A DNA stretch of 64,000 nucleotides, from positions 42,936 through 106,935 of the forward strand of contig CAJQUW010003215.1 of assembly GCA_907163375.1 (NCBI GenBank), written 5' to 3'. The position numbers and the translations under genes are program-made. The first letter of the stretch is position 1; each line of letters starts with the position of its first letter. Origin of the DNA: Prostheceraeus crozeri. Its lineage: Eukaryota > Platyhelminthes > Polycladida > Euryleptidae. The notes below the pieces were generated by a model. It did not search any database, was not told the DNA's origin, and worked only from the letters and a program-made list of their open reading frames with translations. Below, in pieces: positions 43,878-52,268 of the stretch.

Positions 43878-45215
43878 ATGGAAACCCCAAATTTAAAAAA
43901 ATTATATTCGTCCGCATCATCCTGTTCTTCTTATTCGACGAGATCAACGGGATTTGAAAATAAATGTTTTGATAATAATAATAATAATACTATTACAAAT
44001 CCATGTATAGATGTTAATATTTTATTTCAATTACAAGCCGAAATATTTAGAGAACAGACTAAAGGTTTACCTTCTATAGAAACCAATTATTGTATTTTTC
44101 CAGGTGATCCATTTATTAAATTTATGGAGATTGTTAGTAAATATAATGATGTAGCTTATGTGGAATTAAATAAAGAAAATATGGTTATAATAGGTCATAA
44201 TAATGTTTATGGTTTTATTAGAGCAGTTTTACCAATTAGTAATACTGATTGGATAGAAACTAAAATTATTAATTATATCAATATTAAAGAATTAGTTAAA
44301 AAATTAAAATCTTTTTCGAAAGAAAAAATTAGATTATTTGTTGACGAACAAAATCAATATAACATTCACATAGAGAGTAAAAAACATAATGAAGAATTAT
44401 TATGTCAAGTTTATTATAGAGACACAATTTATAAACAAGAAACATTAGAAATGCCCCAAAGATATGATGACGATACGTATATAGGATTATATTCCAACTT
44501 AAATATTAATTTATTAAAATCTTACATAAATGGCTTAGCTCAACAAGAGAAAATATATATGTGGACAACACCTTATACTATTAACAATGACCATAATCAT
44601 AATCATAATCATAATAAACGAACCGAAGGTTCTAGGGCTTTGCCCGATCTTAAAGAATCTTATGATAATAATGATAATAATATAGATGATAATAATGATG
44701 ATTCTGAAACATCTGAAAATGGTGTAAATGGTAAAAAAGATTATAAAAATATTAGTAATTATAAAAATTTATCTAAATTTCATTTTCTTACAATTGAAAA
44801 TAATAATGATGGTATAGTTGAAGATACTGTTAGACAACTATGTGTCGGGTCTACAAAATTTAAATTAGGATTTACATCTAATCAATTTAAAATTTTATCA
44901 TCTTTAACAAAAACTAAAAGTGATTCAGATTATGGTGGTGTTATTAAATTTTCCAAAAGAGATCAAAGACCAATATTTTTCTCTATTATATTATTATCAG
45001 ATAAAAGATGTAATTTAGAGTTAGATATTCCAATAAGAGAATGGTATCCTATCATGGAAGGGCATCCTATACCAAAAAGTGTAATTTATGATGATGAAGA
45101 AACAATTTATGATGATGATGAAGAAACAATTTATGATGATGATGATGATGAATCAATAGTTAGTGAAAAAAAATTTAAATTATCTTTTGATAAAACATTA
45201 TATGATGAAACTTAA
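43878..45215 (+). CDS. 445-aa protein, possible sliding-clamp-like fold
   Basis: The N-terminus is low complexity (serine-, then asparagine-rich). Residues about 75-205 alternate strands and helices (FIKFMEIVSKYND, YVELNKENMVIIG, ELVKKLKSFSKEKIRLFV, LEMPQRYDDDTYIGLY), reminiscent of the first half of PCNA-type clamps. A disordered insert follows, with a His-Asn run and a palindrome-encoded KRTEGSRALPDLK. A second half (about 305-395) ends in KRCNLELDIPIREWYPIME, and the tail is a run of acidic repeats (DDEETIYDDD). No sequence motif proves the clamp idea. It rests on strand pattern and on the neighbouring DNA polymerase gene, which converges with it. Otherwise unknown. Confidence 0.5.
   Translation: METPNLKKLYSSASSCSSYSTRSTGFENKCFDNNNNNTITNPCIDVNILFQLQAEIFREQTKGLPSIETNYCIFPGDPFIKFMEIVSKYNDVAYVELNKENMVIIGHNNVYGFIRAVLPISNTDWIETKIINYINIKELVKKLKSFSKEKIRLFVDEQNQYNIHIESKKHNEELLCQVYYRDTIYKQETLEMPQRYDDDTYIGLYSNLNINLLKSYINGLAQQEKIYMWTTPYTINNDHNHNHNHNKRTEGSRALPDLKESYDNNDNNIDDNNDDSETSENGVNGKKDYKNISNYKNLSKFHFLTIENNNDGIVEDTVRQLCVGSTKFKLGFTSNQFKILSSLTKTKSDSDYGGVIKFSKRDQRPIFFSIILLSDKRCNLELDIPIREWYPIMEGHPIPKSVIYDDEETIYDDDEETIYDDDDDESIVSEKKFKLSFDKTLYDET
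44620..44645. repeat. Palindromes inside the clamp-like coding region
   Basis: GAACC-gaa-GGTTC (44620-44632) and GGGC-ttt-GCCC (44635-44645) lie in frame within an Asn/Asp-rich linker. Confidence 0.85.
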
Positions 45216-45237
45216 TAAGATAAAACTTAATAGAAAA

Positions 45238-45448
45238 TACCAAAATATTCGATAAATATATTTTCATATGTAATAAAATTTTTAGATGTAATAAGTTTTT
45301 AGATGTAATAAGTTTTTAGATGTAATAAGTTTTTAGATGTAATAAGTTTTTAGATGTCATAAGTTTATAGATGTAATAAATTTTTTAGATGGAATAAGTT
45401 TTTAGATGTTATAAATTTTTTAGATGTTATAAATTTTTTAGATGTTAT
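45238..45448. repeat. AT-rich tandem repeat between convergent genes
   Basis: Unit TTTTTAGATGTAATAAG (17 bp), about ten copies with variants such as GATGTTATAAA. It lies between the convergent ends of the clamp-like and polymerase genes, where GC-rich palindromes are absent. Confidence 0.85.
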
Positions 45449-45458
45449 AAAAAAATTA

Positions 45459-48400
45459 TTATTCCCACGTGTCATCATCATCACTTAAATTACTCTCACA
45501 GATGATTGTTTGAAATATTTCAGCTTGAATATCTTCTCCGTTATAAGGTAACATAATTTCATTTTCATCAGGTGCTTGACGTTTAAGAATATTTATTTGA
45601 CCAGAAAATTTTTTTTCTTCAGTATTATTATTTTTATCAGGAATACTAATTCCAGTTTCTAAAGATCTTTTCCATGGTTTATTAACTGTAGTCGATAATG
45701 TTTTCCCCGAATATAATTTTAGAAAATCTTCTACTTTTACTTTATCTTGTGAATATCCTTTGAATGTTTTCTTTTCACTAAGTCTCCCTTGTTCATCTAC
45801 AGTAATACAGTATTTTACTTTAGGTGCAATAAACATTGCAAAAATAATTCCACCATTTCCATAATCATTTTTCCCTTGACACAATTCTCCACCAACATAT
45901 CCAGCAGCATCTAATTTATTAAAGAGCTCATTGGAAATATATATTGAATCAGTATCTGTATAATGAATGTATTTTTCTTTGAAACCATTAATTTCTAAAA
46001 TAAAGTTATTCATGATTCTTCTAGAGTGAGAAAGAATGAAAGAACCTAAGTGTGATGGCATGAATGACGTCTTCCCATCTTTTACAATATTAGTTTTGAG
46101 AAATTCATCATCTTCCATTTCTACTTTCGCTAAATATTGTTCATCATTTAATTTTTCATAATCTTTTACTTCTTGAGTGAAATTTTTTCTCAATGTATTC
46201 TCATTCCATAAATGATATTTAGTGGTTATATCTTTTTGCACAGTTTTGCCATATAGCGAATTCATCAATAATTTAATTAACTCATCACCTACAGTATTTC
46301 CTTCTGTTTTATATCTTTTTCTCAAATTAAAAAGTTTTTCAATATAATTTCGAAATGGTGAAACTTGATAATTTTTTTCATAAATTATACCATCAGTAAT
46401 ATGTAAGATTTTCCCCCCACATCTAACAATTTCTTGTATGTCAACAGAAGTTAATACATCATAACATATACCATTTCTAAACCTGATTACTTTTACATGA
46501 GAATTATTATTTTGATTTTTAACTTTATCTTTAATAGGAACTGGTTGGAAAAACATATCATTCGGATATTGAAACACAACAGAGAATATTCCAGTTTTAG
46601 GTCTAAATGTTTGAGTATTAAATTTATATACTATTTCCCGCTCTTCTTCTTGACGAAATTTTCCAGCTGATTCAGCTTTAGGGTATTCTGAATTTTCATC
46701 ATACATAGCTGATGGATATAAAGATGTTGCATCAAAAGCCATTAGAAATTCATTTTTTTGTTCAAGTAGTTGATTTGAAATTTTCTTACAAATTTCAGTT
46801 TTATCTCCTAAATCTCGATACTGTTTCATTAAATCTATTAAATTATTTCCCGGGGACAAAGTCCCACCAGCGTAGCGACCAAGGGACAAAGTCCCCCCAG
46901 CGCAGCGACCAAGGGACAAAGTCCCCCCAGCGCAGCGACCAGGTAAATACTGTTTTAATATTGGTAACAAGATGCTACAAAATGGCGATATGTATTTTCT
47001 TATATTTGCTGAAACTCTTCCACCTTTAACAGATTTTCTAATATAATTTCTAGCCCATAAATCTATATGAGAATGAATATTTATATTGTCATTTTGTACG
47101 CTTTTCATCCAACCGTTAAATGTTAAAGCAGAGGATGTCAAATTAGTAGTTATATCTTCACCAACTAAATCTCGCATAACATTATTATATTTGTAGATAC
47201 AAAAAGCTAAAGAAAGAATATCGTTAACTAAATATGGTCTCCATTCATTTTCTTTTTCTTTATAATTTTCATGTGTTATGTCTCCAATTTCATAATTTAA
47301 TTTACACACATTCGTAGGAATTTTAAAATTCTCACACCATTTAGAAAGACTTGTTTTTACATGTTGATAACTACATTTCATTATAATAGTTTGAAGTGCT
47401 AATTTACCTGAAGGTGAATCTTTTTTCATATTGTTTTTAAATCTAAAAGATTTTTGAATGTATCTACTAACACATTCAGTTGTATAAGGATTTTGTAATG
47501 AAGCAGTCAATATTCCTCTTGAAGTTTTAAGAGGCGGTTTAGATAATTTAAAATTAGCTTTTATCGGAAAATAGGAATCAAAACCTGATGAATTGTGAGC
47601 TATTAAAGTTACTCTAGAATAATTAAATTTTCCAAGAGTTTTAAAAAATTGATGGATCGGACATACGTCCTCTGGGTTTCCCCCGATCGAACATTCATCA
47701 TCCTCAGTTCTCGTAAATATTTTCACACAATTTTGAAGTTTATTAAATTCTAATTCAGTTAAATTATTATACTCATTAATCTGTTTTTTAAGTTTTTTAA
47801 TTTCATCTTCATCTTTTGATCGTTTAATTTTAATCATATCACTTAACAAACGTGTTTCTAATTCTTTCAATCTTTGTTTCGGTAAACAACATATAAATTT
47901 ATTAAAATTAATAGCTCCTACAGCGTAAGGAATAGGATGAGCTGTTGAACAGTTAGGATCGGGAAAAGTTTCGAGATCCCAAATATATGTTGAACCATAG
48001 TCAATTTTTTTCTTTGTTATGATTTTATATGGACGCGTTGTTAGATTTTCATCAGTAACTGTTTTATATATGGGTTTGAAATTATTTTCAATTTCTCTAA
48101 TAGCTTTTAATTTATGAGATTTATTAATTAAACAATAGTGACCAATTGTTGAACCTGCGTGAAAATAATTGTAATAAACATAATTATGAAACGTTTCAAT
48201 TCCTCTAGGATTTAAATGACGATTGGCAGGACTATAATATTGAACACATTCTCCAAAATATTTATTGAATTGAGAAAATTTGCAGTTTGACATTACTCCT
48301 GTTCTAGATGTGGCTTTCTCTTTATATAAAAAATTATTAAACATTTCTTTCATCATTTCTCCTTGTTGTTCATTAAAACCTCGTAAAACATTATAACATT

Positions 48401-49025
48401 TAATAAAACAAAAATCTTCAGAAGGAATATAACAATATTCACCGAAATATTCTTTGATTCTATATTTCATATTAATCCCTGCCCCTCTATGCGATCTTTG
48501 TACTAACTTCATTCCAAAATCTTCATATTTAATATTACCTGTAAAAATCCATTCGTTAGCATCGGATTTCTCATCCAGATTCGAAAACCATGTTTCAAAT
48601 GATTTTTTATTATAGAAGGTTACGTAAAAATTTTGAATTATATTTTCCTGATCTTTAATAACTTTTCCAAGTAAATTAATAATTTTACCATTTGCTAAAA
48701 GTTTCCGCATATCATTTACTACATTAATAAAAGATACATTTTCATATTTAATTTCATTTGGATTAAATAAATTACATAAATCATCACCAAGTTCATCCTT
48801 AATTCTATCATCAAAAAAGATATCAGTAATAGGGGTTTCTAATATTTCTTTTGTTCCGCGTTTCTGTTTTTTAGTATTACGTCTAATACTACGCCTAGTA
48901 CGTTTCTGTTTTTTAATACGTTTACTGCGTTTACTATGTTTAATTTGTGCATCAAACTCAGCAATTTGTTTCTTGATTAATTCATCAATCCTAGACGTTT
49001 GTCCGAGAGACATTTCACGATTCAT
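45459..49025 (-). CDS. Protein-primed family B DNA polymerase
   Basis: 1188 residues. A very basic N-terminus (residues 35-60, KRIKKQKRTRRSIRRNTKKQ) precedes a long region that may include the terminal-protein function. Exonuclease motifs follow: IWDLETF (Asp-x-Glu near 350) and AHNSSGFDSYF near 477. Polymerase motif A is FDATSLYPSAMY (about 763), motif B is LLMNSLYGKTVQ (about 921), and motif C is HYTDTDSIYIS (about 1023). It would replicate the linear element from its TIR ends using a protein primer. A three-fold palindromic repeat (GRCAGGTLSLG, about residues 695-725) is inserted in frame before motif A, at a protein-primed-specific insertion-prone region. A second palindrome encodes GGNPEDVCP near 445. 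All catalytic motifs are intact. Confidence 0.92.
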   Translation of the reverse strand: MNREMSLGQTSRIDELIKKQIAEFDAQIKHSKRSKRIKKQKRTRRSIRRNTKKQKRGTKEILETPITDIFFDDRIKDELGDDLCNLFNPNEIKYENVSFINVVNDMRKLLANGKIINLLGKVIKDQENIIQNFYVTFYNKKSFETWFSNLDEKSDANEWIFTGNIKYEDFGMKLVQRSHRGAGINMKYRIKEYFGEYCYIPSEDFCFIKCYNVLRGFNEQQGEMMKEMFNNFLYKEKATSRTGVMSNCKFSQFNKYFGECVQYYSPANRHLNPRGIETFHNYVYYNYFHAGSTIGHYCLINKSHKLKAIREIENNFKPIYKTVTDENLTTRPYKIITKKKIDYGSTYIWDLETFPDPNCSTAHPIPYAVGAINFNKFICCLPKQRLKELETRLLSDMIKIKRSKDEDEIKKLKKQINEYNNLTELEFNKLQNCVKIFTRTEDDECSIGGNPEDVCPIHQFFKTLGKFNYSRVTLIAHNSSGFDSYFPIKANFKLSKPPLKTSRGILTASLQNPYTTECVSRYIQKSFRFKNNMKKDSPSGKLALQTIIMKCSYQHVKTSLSKWCENFKIPTNVCKLNYEIGDITHENYKEKENEWRPYLVNDILSLAFCIYKYNNVMRDLVGEDITTNLTSSALTFNGWMKSVQNDNINIHSHIDLWARNYIRKSVKGGRVSANIRKYISPFCSILLPILKQYLPGRCAGGTLSLGRCAGGTLSLGRYAGGTLSPGNNLIDLMKQYRDLGDKTEICKKISNQLLEQKNEFLMAFDATSLYPSAMYDENSEYPKAESAGKFRQEEEREIVYKFNTQTFRPKTGIFSVVFQYPNDMFFQPVPIKDKVKNQNNNSHVKVIRFRNGICYDVLTSVDIQEIVRCGGKILHITDGIIYEKNYQVSPFRNYIEKLFNLRKRYKTEGNTVGDELIKLLMNSLYGKTVQKDITTKYHLWNENTLRKNFTQEVKDYEKLNDEQYLAKVEMEDDEFLKTNIVKDGKTSFMPSHLGSFILSHSRRIMNNFILEINGFKEKYIHYTDTDSIYISNELFNKLDAAGYVGGELCQGKNDYGNGGIIFAMFIAPKVKYCITVDEQGRLSEKKTFKGYSQDKVKVEDFLKLYSGKTLSTTVNKPWKRSLETGISIPDKNNNTEEKKFSGQINILKRQAPDENEIMLPYNGEDIQAEIFQTIICESNLSDDDDTWE
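46853..46942. repeat. 30-bp palindromic tandem repeat inside the polymerase gene
   Basis: Three units, each with GGGAC-aaa-GTCCC (46853, 46883, 46913) and a shorter AGCGnAGCGACC part. They add about 30 residues in frame, not expected in the family. Confidence 0.85.
47655..47688. repeat. Nested palindrome inside the polymerase gene
   Basis: Outer arms GATCGG / CCGATC enclose GGAC-atac-GTCC and GGG-ttt-CCC. In frame, within a loop between the exonuclease motifs. Confidence 0.75.
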
Positions 49026-49049
49026 ATTTTTTAAAAGAAAAAATGAATT

Positions 49050-49379
49050 TTACATAGAACCTCGGTTCCGTTTTTGCATATACACAGGAATATGTAATTG
49101 ATGTAATGTTTCTAATTCATGTGCTGTTAAATGTTCTTTCTTAACCAACCACCATAAATTATTATACGCCAAAAATACTCGGAAACTTCTTAAACAAAGT
49201 GGAAAGTCTTTTGTTTTAACACACGGTTGAATACCATGTTTTGTTTTATAATCTGTAACGAGCGCTACGTATTTATGATGATAATAAAATCTAACTTCTT
49301 TCTTCGAATTTACAGGATTTGTAGGATGACGATAATCTTTTAAAACTGGTACATGCTCTATCTTATAATCATTCAACAT
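49050..49379 (-). CDS. Uncharacterised 109-aa protein
   Basis: A small basic protein rich in Tyr, His and Lys (KKEVRFYYHHKYVALVTDYK) with a helical C-terminal half (LTAHELETLHQLHIPVYMQK). It has two cysteines and no membrane segment. It lies between the polymerase and ATPase genes on the same strand. The last residues (NRGS) are encoded by the palindrome GAACC-tc-GGTTC, just before the stop. The start follows a long A-run ending TATG. No family recognised. Confidence 0.6.
   Translation of the reverse strand: MLNDYKIEHVPVLKDYRHPTNPVNSKKEVRFYYHHKYVALVTDYKTKHGIQPCVKTKDFPLCLRSFRVFLAYNNLWWLVKKEHLTAHELETLHQLHIPVYMQKRNRGSM
49057..49068. terminator. Palindrome at the end of the 109-aa gene
   Basis: GAACCtcGGTTC, five bases before the TAA stop on the minus strand. 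Confidence 0.55.
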
Positions 49380-49429
49380 ATTTTTTTTTTATTTTTATTA
49401 ACAAAAAATTTATAAGAAAAAATTGTTCG

Positions 49430-49470
49430 GTCACTCCGTTCGGTCACTCCGTTCGATCACTCCTCGAAAA
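49430..49470. terminator. Tandem repeat with stop codons at the ATPase gene end
   Basis: A 17-bp unit (GGAGTGACCGAAC core on the coding strand) occurs about 2.5 times. The TGA stop of the ATPase is in the first unit, and each later unit repeats a TGA at the same place. Confidence 0.6.
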
Positions 49471-50224
49471 TATTTTCTATAACTCTTTCATGAATTTTTT
49501 TATCAATATTAATTGTAATAAATCCATAATCTTTTGACCAAGCATTGTTACACGATTGTTTAAATTCATCTTTATTTCTTACACATAAATCTCTTAACAA
49601 ATCACTTAAGTTTCTTGCATTTATTTCAAATAGTATAAATATATTTGCATTCTTTCTAATAACACTTCCGTCTAATGAATACATACTTTGTGTTAAATAA
49701 AATACACTACAGTTATTATGTCTACCTCTTGTGAAATAATTTCTCTGAACTGACTGATTTCTATCATTAACACAATCATCAAAAATTACACAATGTTTCA
49801 TTGTTTTATCTAGTTTACTAGGATCTTGCATATTACCACTATCATCTATTAGTTGTATCTTTATATGGTTATTTTTATTAGATTCTACTAACTGATTATT
49901 TTTTGCTGCTTCTTCACACCACGAACTTATTTCTTCTTCATCTTCAGATTTTTCATATTCTTTGAATAATGAAGCAATTGCTGTTTTTTTAAGATTATTT
50001 TCAAATCCATATTTTAAAAATTGATAGACGGGTTGTTCTGCCGTTGTTGTATAAATTATAAGATTGTTATAATCCAAAAAATTTGGAGTCGTTAAAATTT
50101 TAAATAATAGATATGTTTTTCCACATCCTGATCTTCCACAAATAACTGACAAAACTTTATTAGATAAATTTGGATGATGATTAAATTTAAGTTTTTTTTT
50201 ATTTAATGGAGGTAGTTCACTCAT
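49457..50224 (-). CDS. FtsK/HerA-type genome packaging ATPase
   Basis: 255 residues with a P-loop at SVICGRSGCGKTYLLFKIL (Walker A, about 28-46), a Walker B in HCVIFDDCVND (about 144-154), and the sensor-like VFYLTQSMY (about 175-183) typical of the A32-like packaging ATPases of Polintons and large DNA viruses. It uses ATP to drive genome DNA into preformed capsids. The length is typical. It starts MSELPPLNKKKL behind a T-run and ATTAAAAAATG. It lies between the 109-aa and penton genes on one strand. Confidence 0.9.
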   Translation of the reverse strand: MSELPPLNKKKLKFNHHPNLSNKVLSVICGRSGCGKTYLLFKILTTPNFLDYNNLIIYTTTAEQPVYQFLKYGFENNLKKTAIASLFKEYEKSEDEEEISSWCEEAAKNNQLVESNKNNHIKIQLIDDSGNMQDPSKLDKTMKHCVIFDDCVNDRNQSVQRNYFTRGRHNNCSVFYLTQSMYSLDGSVIRKNANIFILFEINARNLSDLLRDLCVRNKDEFKQSCNNAWSKDYGFITINIDKKIHERVIENIFEE

Positions 50225-50289
50225 TTTTTAATAAAAAAATTTATTTTTATTTTTTTTATTTTTTGTTTCTAAAGAAGAAGAAAATTAAA

Positions 50290-50395
50290 CTTCTCTAGCT
50301 TCGCGTGGGAGTTCATACCTCTCGAACGGGAGTTCATACCTCTCGAACGGGAGTTCATACCTCTCGAACGGGAGTTTATACCTCCCGAACCAAAA
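50290..50395. terminator. 21-bp palindromic repeat array over the penton stop codon
   Basis: Four units (GGGAGTTCATACCTC type) each form CGGGAG...CTCCCG or GAAC-ggga-GTTC hairpins. On the coding strand the first unit reads CGGGAGGTATAAACTCCCG and its TAA is the penton stop. Confidence 0.75.
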
Positions 50396-51164
50396 GATCT
50401 ATCATAATCTCTTCACCTCCAAAATTTATTTCTTGTCCTTTTTCATCAGTGATTCTAATGTTAATGTTGTTAATAGTTTTTCTTGTAATAGGAAAATATA
50501 TTAATGTTTGTGGAAATACATTTAATCTATAATCAATGGGTACAGTAAAAGCTGGAAAACTGAATATTAAATTTGATAATTTACCATTTATATATCCTCC
50601 TTCAATAATGTCACAATGTACAACAATTGAATTTATTTCAGTTATTTTTGGAATCTTCTCACCTAAATGATAACCTTGACTATAAGTTTGTTTATTAAAT
50701 CCTAATAGCTTTGACAATGATCTATCATGATTAAAATCAACTTGATGATTTTCGTCTAAAGTAAGAGAAAATTTATTAACTGCCGGTTCAACTGCAAAAT
50801 GTAATTGTTTCTTATCTTTAAATGATATACCTAAATGTCTCTTAATTTCATTTGATATTGTTTCAACTTCGTAAGAACCAGGAAGAAAAGTTAATATTTT
50901 CCACGTTTTGCCTTTATCAGTAGAATATCTAAATTGATCATTCACATCTTTGATAACGTTTTGAATAGTGTTAAATGTAGAGAAACTAGTCAATGCAATT
51001 TGATAATTTTTATTTTGTTCTAAATGTAGAATGGGTTCTAAATTACAAGTGTGTGATGAAGTAGTTGTTATAATTTTTAACGTCGTACTAAATTTTGATG
51101 AACCCAAAATCTCTGTCAATTTTTCTAAATGATCATTAATTTTGTCTAAATCTGCTGAACACAT
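50376..51164 (-). CDS. Penton-like minor capsid protein
   Basis: 262 residues matching the Polinton/adintovirus penton (single jelly-roll) pattern. The order is CNLEPILHLEQNKNYQIALT, then SFSTFNTIQNV, then SLSKLLGFNKQ, then HCDIIEGGYINGK, and a C-terminal strand NFGGEEIMIDLLV. Such proteins occupy the five-fold vertices. The upstream neighbour is the 273-aa gene and the downstream one the ATPase, all on one strand, as in a late virion cluster. The start follows AGTTTAAAAATG; the stop lies in a palindrome loop. Confidence 0.82.
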   Translation of the reverse strand: MCSADLDKINDHLEKLTEILGSSKFSTTLKIITTTSSHTCNLEPILHLEQNKNYQIALTSFSTFNTIQNVIKDVNDQFRYSTDKGKTWKILTFLPGSYEVETISNEIKRHLGISFKDKKQLHFAVEPAVNKFSLTLDENHQVDFNHDRSLSKLLGFNKQTYSQGYHLGEKIPKITEINSIVVHCDIIEGGYINGKLSNLIFSFPAFTVPIDYRLNVFPQTLIYFPITRKTINNINIRITDEKGQEINFGGEEIMIDLLVREV

Positions 51165-51177
51165 TTTTAAACTAAAA

Positions 51178-51290
51178 AATTAAATAAATATTATAGATAA
51201 AAATCGTAGATAAAAATCATAGATAAAAATCATAGATAAAAATCATAGATAAAAATCATAGATAAAAATCATAGATAAAAATTAGAAACA
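51178..51290. repeat. AT-rich tandem repeat upstream of the penton gene
   Basis: Unit AGATAAAAATCAT (13 bp), about eight copies, ending some 15 bp before the penton ATG (minus orientation). Confidence 0.85.
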
Positions 51291-51304
51291 ACATATTTCA
51301 GCTA

Positions 51305-51337
51305 CGGGCGAAGCCCTGGAGGACATCAGAGATGTCC
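51305..51337. terminator. Palindromes on the stop codon of the 273-aa gene
   Basis: GGGC-gaa-GCCC (51305-51315) and GGACATC-aga-GATGTCC (51321-51337). On the coding strand the second reads GGACATCTCTGATGTCC, whose TGA is the stop codon. Confidence 0.75.
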
Positions 51338-52147
51338 GGTTACACTTTTATAATCCTTTTCATTTAGAATCTTCTTTTCTAACAGTCTTTTCAATATAGC
51401 ATGAATTTCATTGAAACTAGAATTATGTCCTTCTTTTATTGCAGATATTAAAATATTTAATCTATTTAGTAATTCTTGTGGATCATCTGGTAAAAATACA
51501 GTTGTTTCAGTTTTCTGTTTTTCAGATAAACCTTTCCCTACTTTAACTCCCGTTGATAATAAATTTTCTAATTGTTTATAACGTCTAAGAGATTTTACTG
51601 CACCAACTCTGTCTAACATAGCTTTATATTTTATGAGATCTTCTACAGCATAATTATTTAAATCTGCTCCTCTTAAAAGATTAACAAAATTTCTATCTAA
51701 ATTAAAAGGAGATTTATCTGGTGAAAAAATTAAACCTCGAAAAGGTTGTGGAAATATTTCTTTTTGTCCGAGATAAAATCTAGGTATTGTTTTTCCATCT
51801 ATAAATGAAATAGAATGTTCAAATTGCATAGATTTTGGTAATTTCTTATTAATGTTTGATTCTAGTAATCCATAGTCATCTAATATAGTTTTGTGCTCTG
51901 GATCTGTTATATCAATTTGTTTATCATTATTTGTAAGTTCCTTTTCAAGAGTTTTAAATGGTTTCATAGTTTTTTCAAAATCAGTTTTTACTTGCTCGGT
52001 TTGCTGCATTTTTTCAAACATATCAGATTGAATACCAGCTTTTATCATTCTATGTTGAAGATGATTTTCTTTCATAATATTTCTTTGTTTTATTAACTCT
52101 TCTAATTGTTTTATTCTTTTAAAATTATCAGCTCTAATTTTATCCAT
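51326..52147 (-). CDS. Uncharacterised 273-aa Polinton protein
   Basis: I choose the ATG at 52147 (MDKIRADNFKR) over the upstream one because it carries the A-run context shared by all element genes (TATTTTAAAAATG). The N-terminal 110 residues are charged coiled coil (IKQLEELIKQRNIMKENHL). A central strand-rich part reads FIDGKTIPRFYLGQKEI and FRGLIFSPDK, then comes a helical C-terminus (YKAMLDRVGAVKSLRRYKQL). A comparable protein occurs beside the penton gene in other Polintons as I recall them, likely a minor virion or scaffold protein. Function unproven. Confidence 0.65.
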   Translation of the reverse strand: MDKIRADNFKRIKQLEELIKQRNIMKENHLQHRMIKAGIQSDMFEKMQQTEQVKTDFEKTMKPFKTLEKELTNNDKQIDITDPEHKTILDDYGLLESNINKKLPKSMQFEHSISFIDGKTIPRFYLGQKEIFPQPFRGLIFSPDKSPFNLDRNFVNLLRGADLNNYAVEDLIKYKAMLDRVGAVKSLRRYKQLENLLSTGVKVGKGLSEKQKTETTVFLPDDPQELLNRLNILISAIKEGHNSSFNEIHAILKRLLEKKILNEKDYKSVTGHL

Positions 52148-52268
52148 TTTTAAAATATAATATTTGAATTTTGTGGTAACATTGGAATACAGCAAAAACA
52201 TTTTACTGAACAAATTATTTTTTTATTGCTTTGTTGTTTGACATCTTTTCGTTTAAAATTTTCTCGTA

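Noticed and set aside
46712-47029. Plus-strand frame across the polymerase repeat
   Set aside because: Antisense to conserved polymerase coding sequence.
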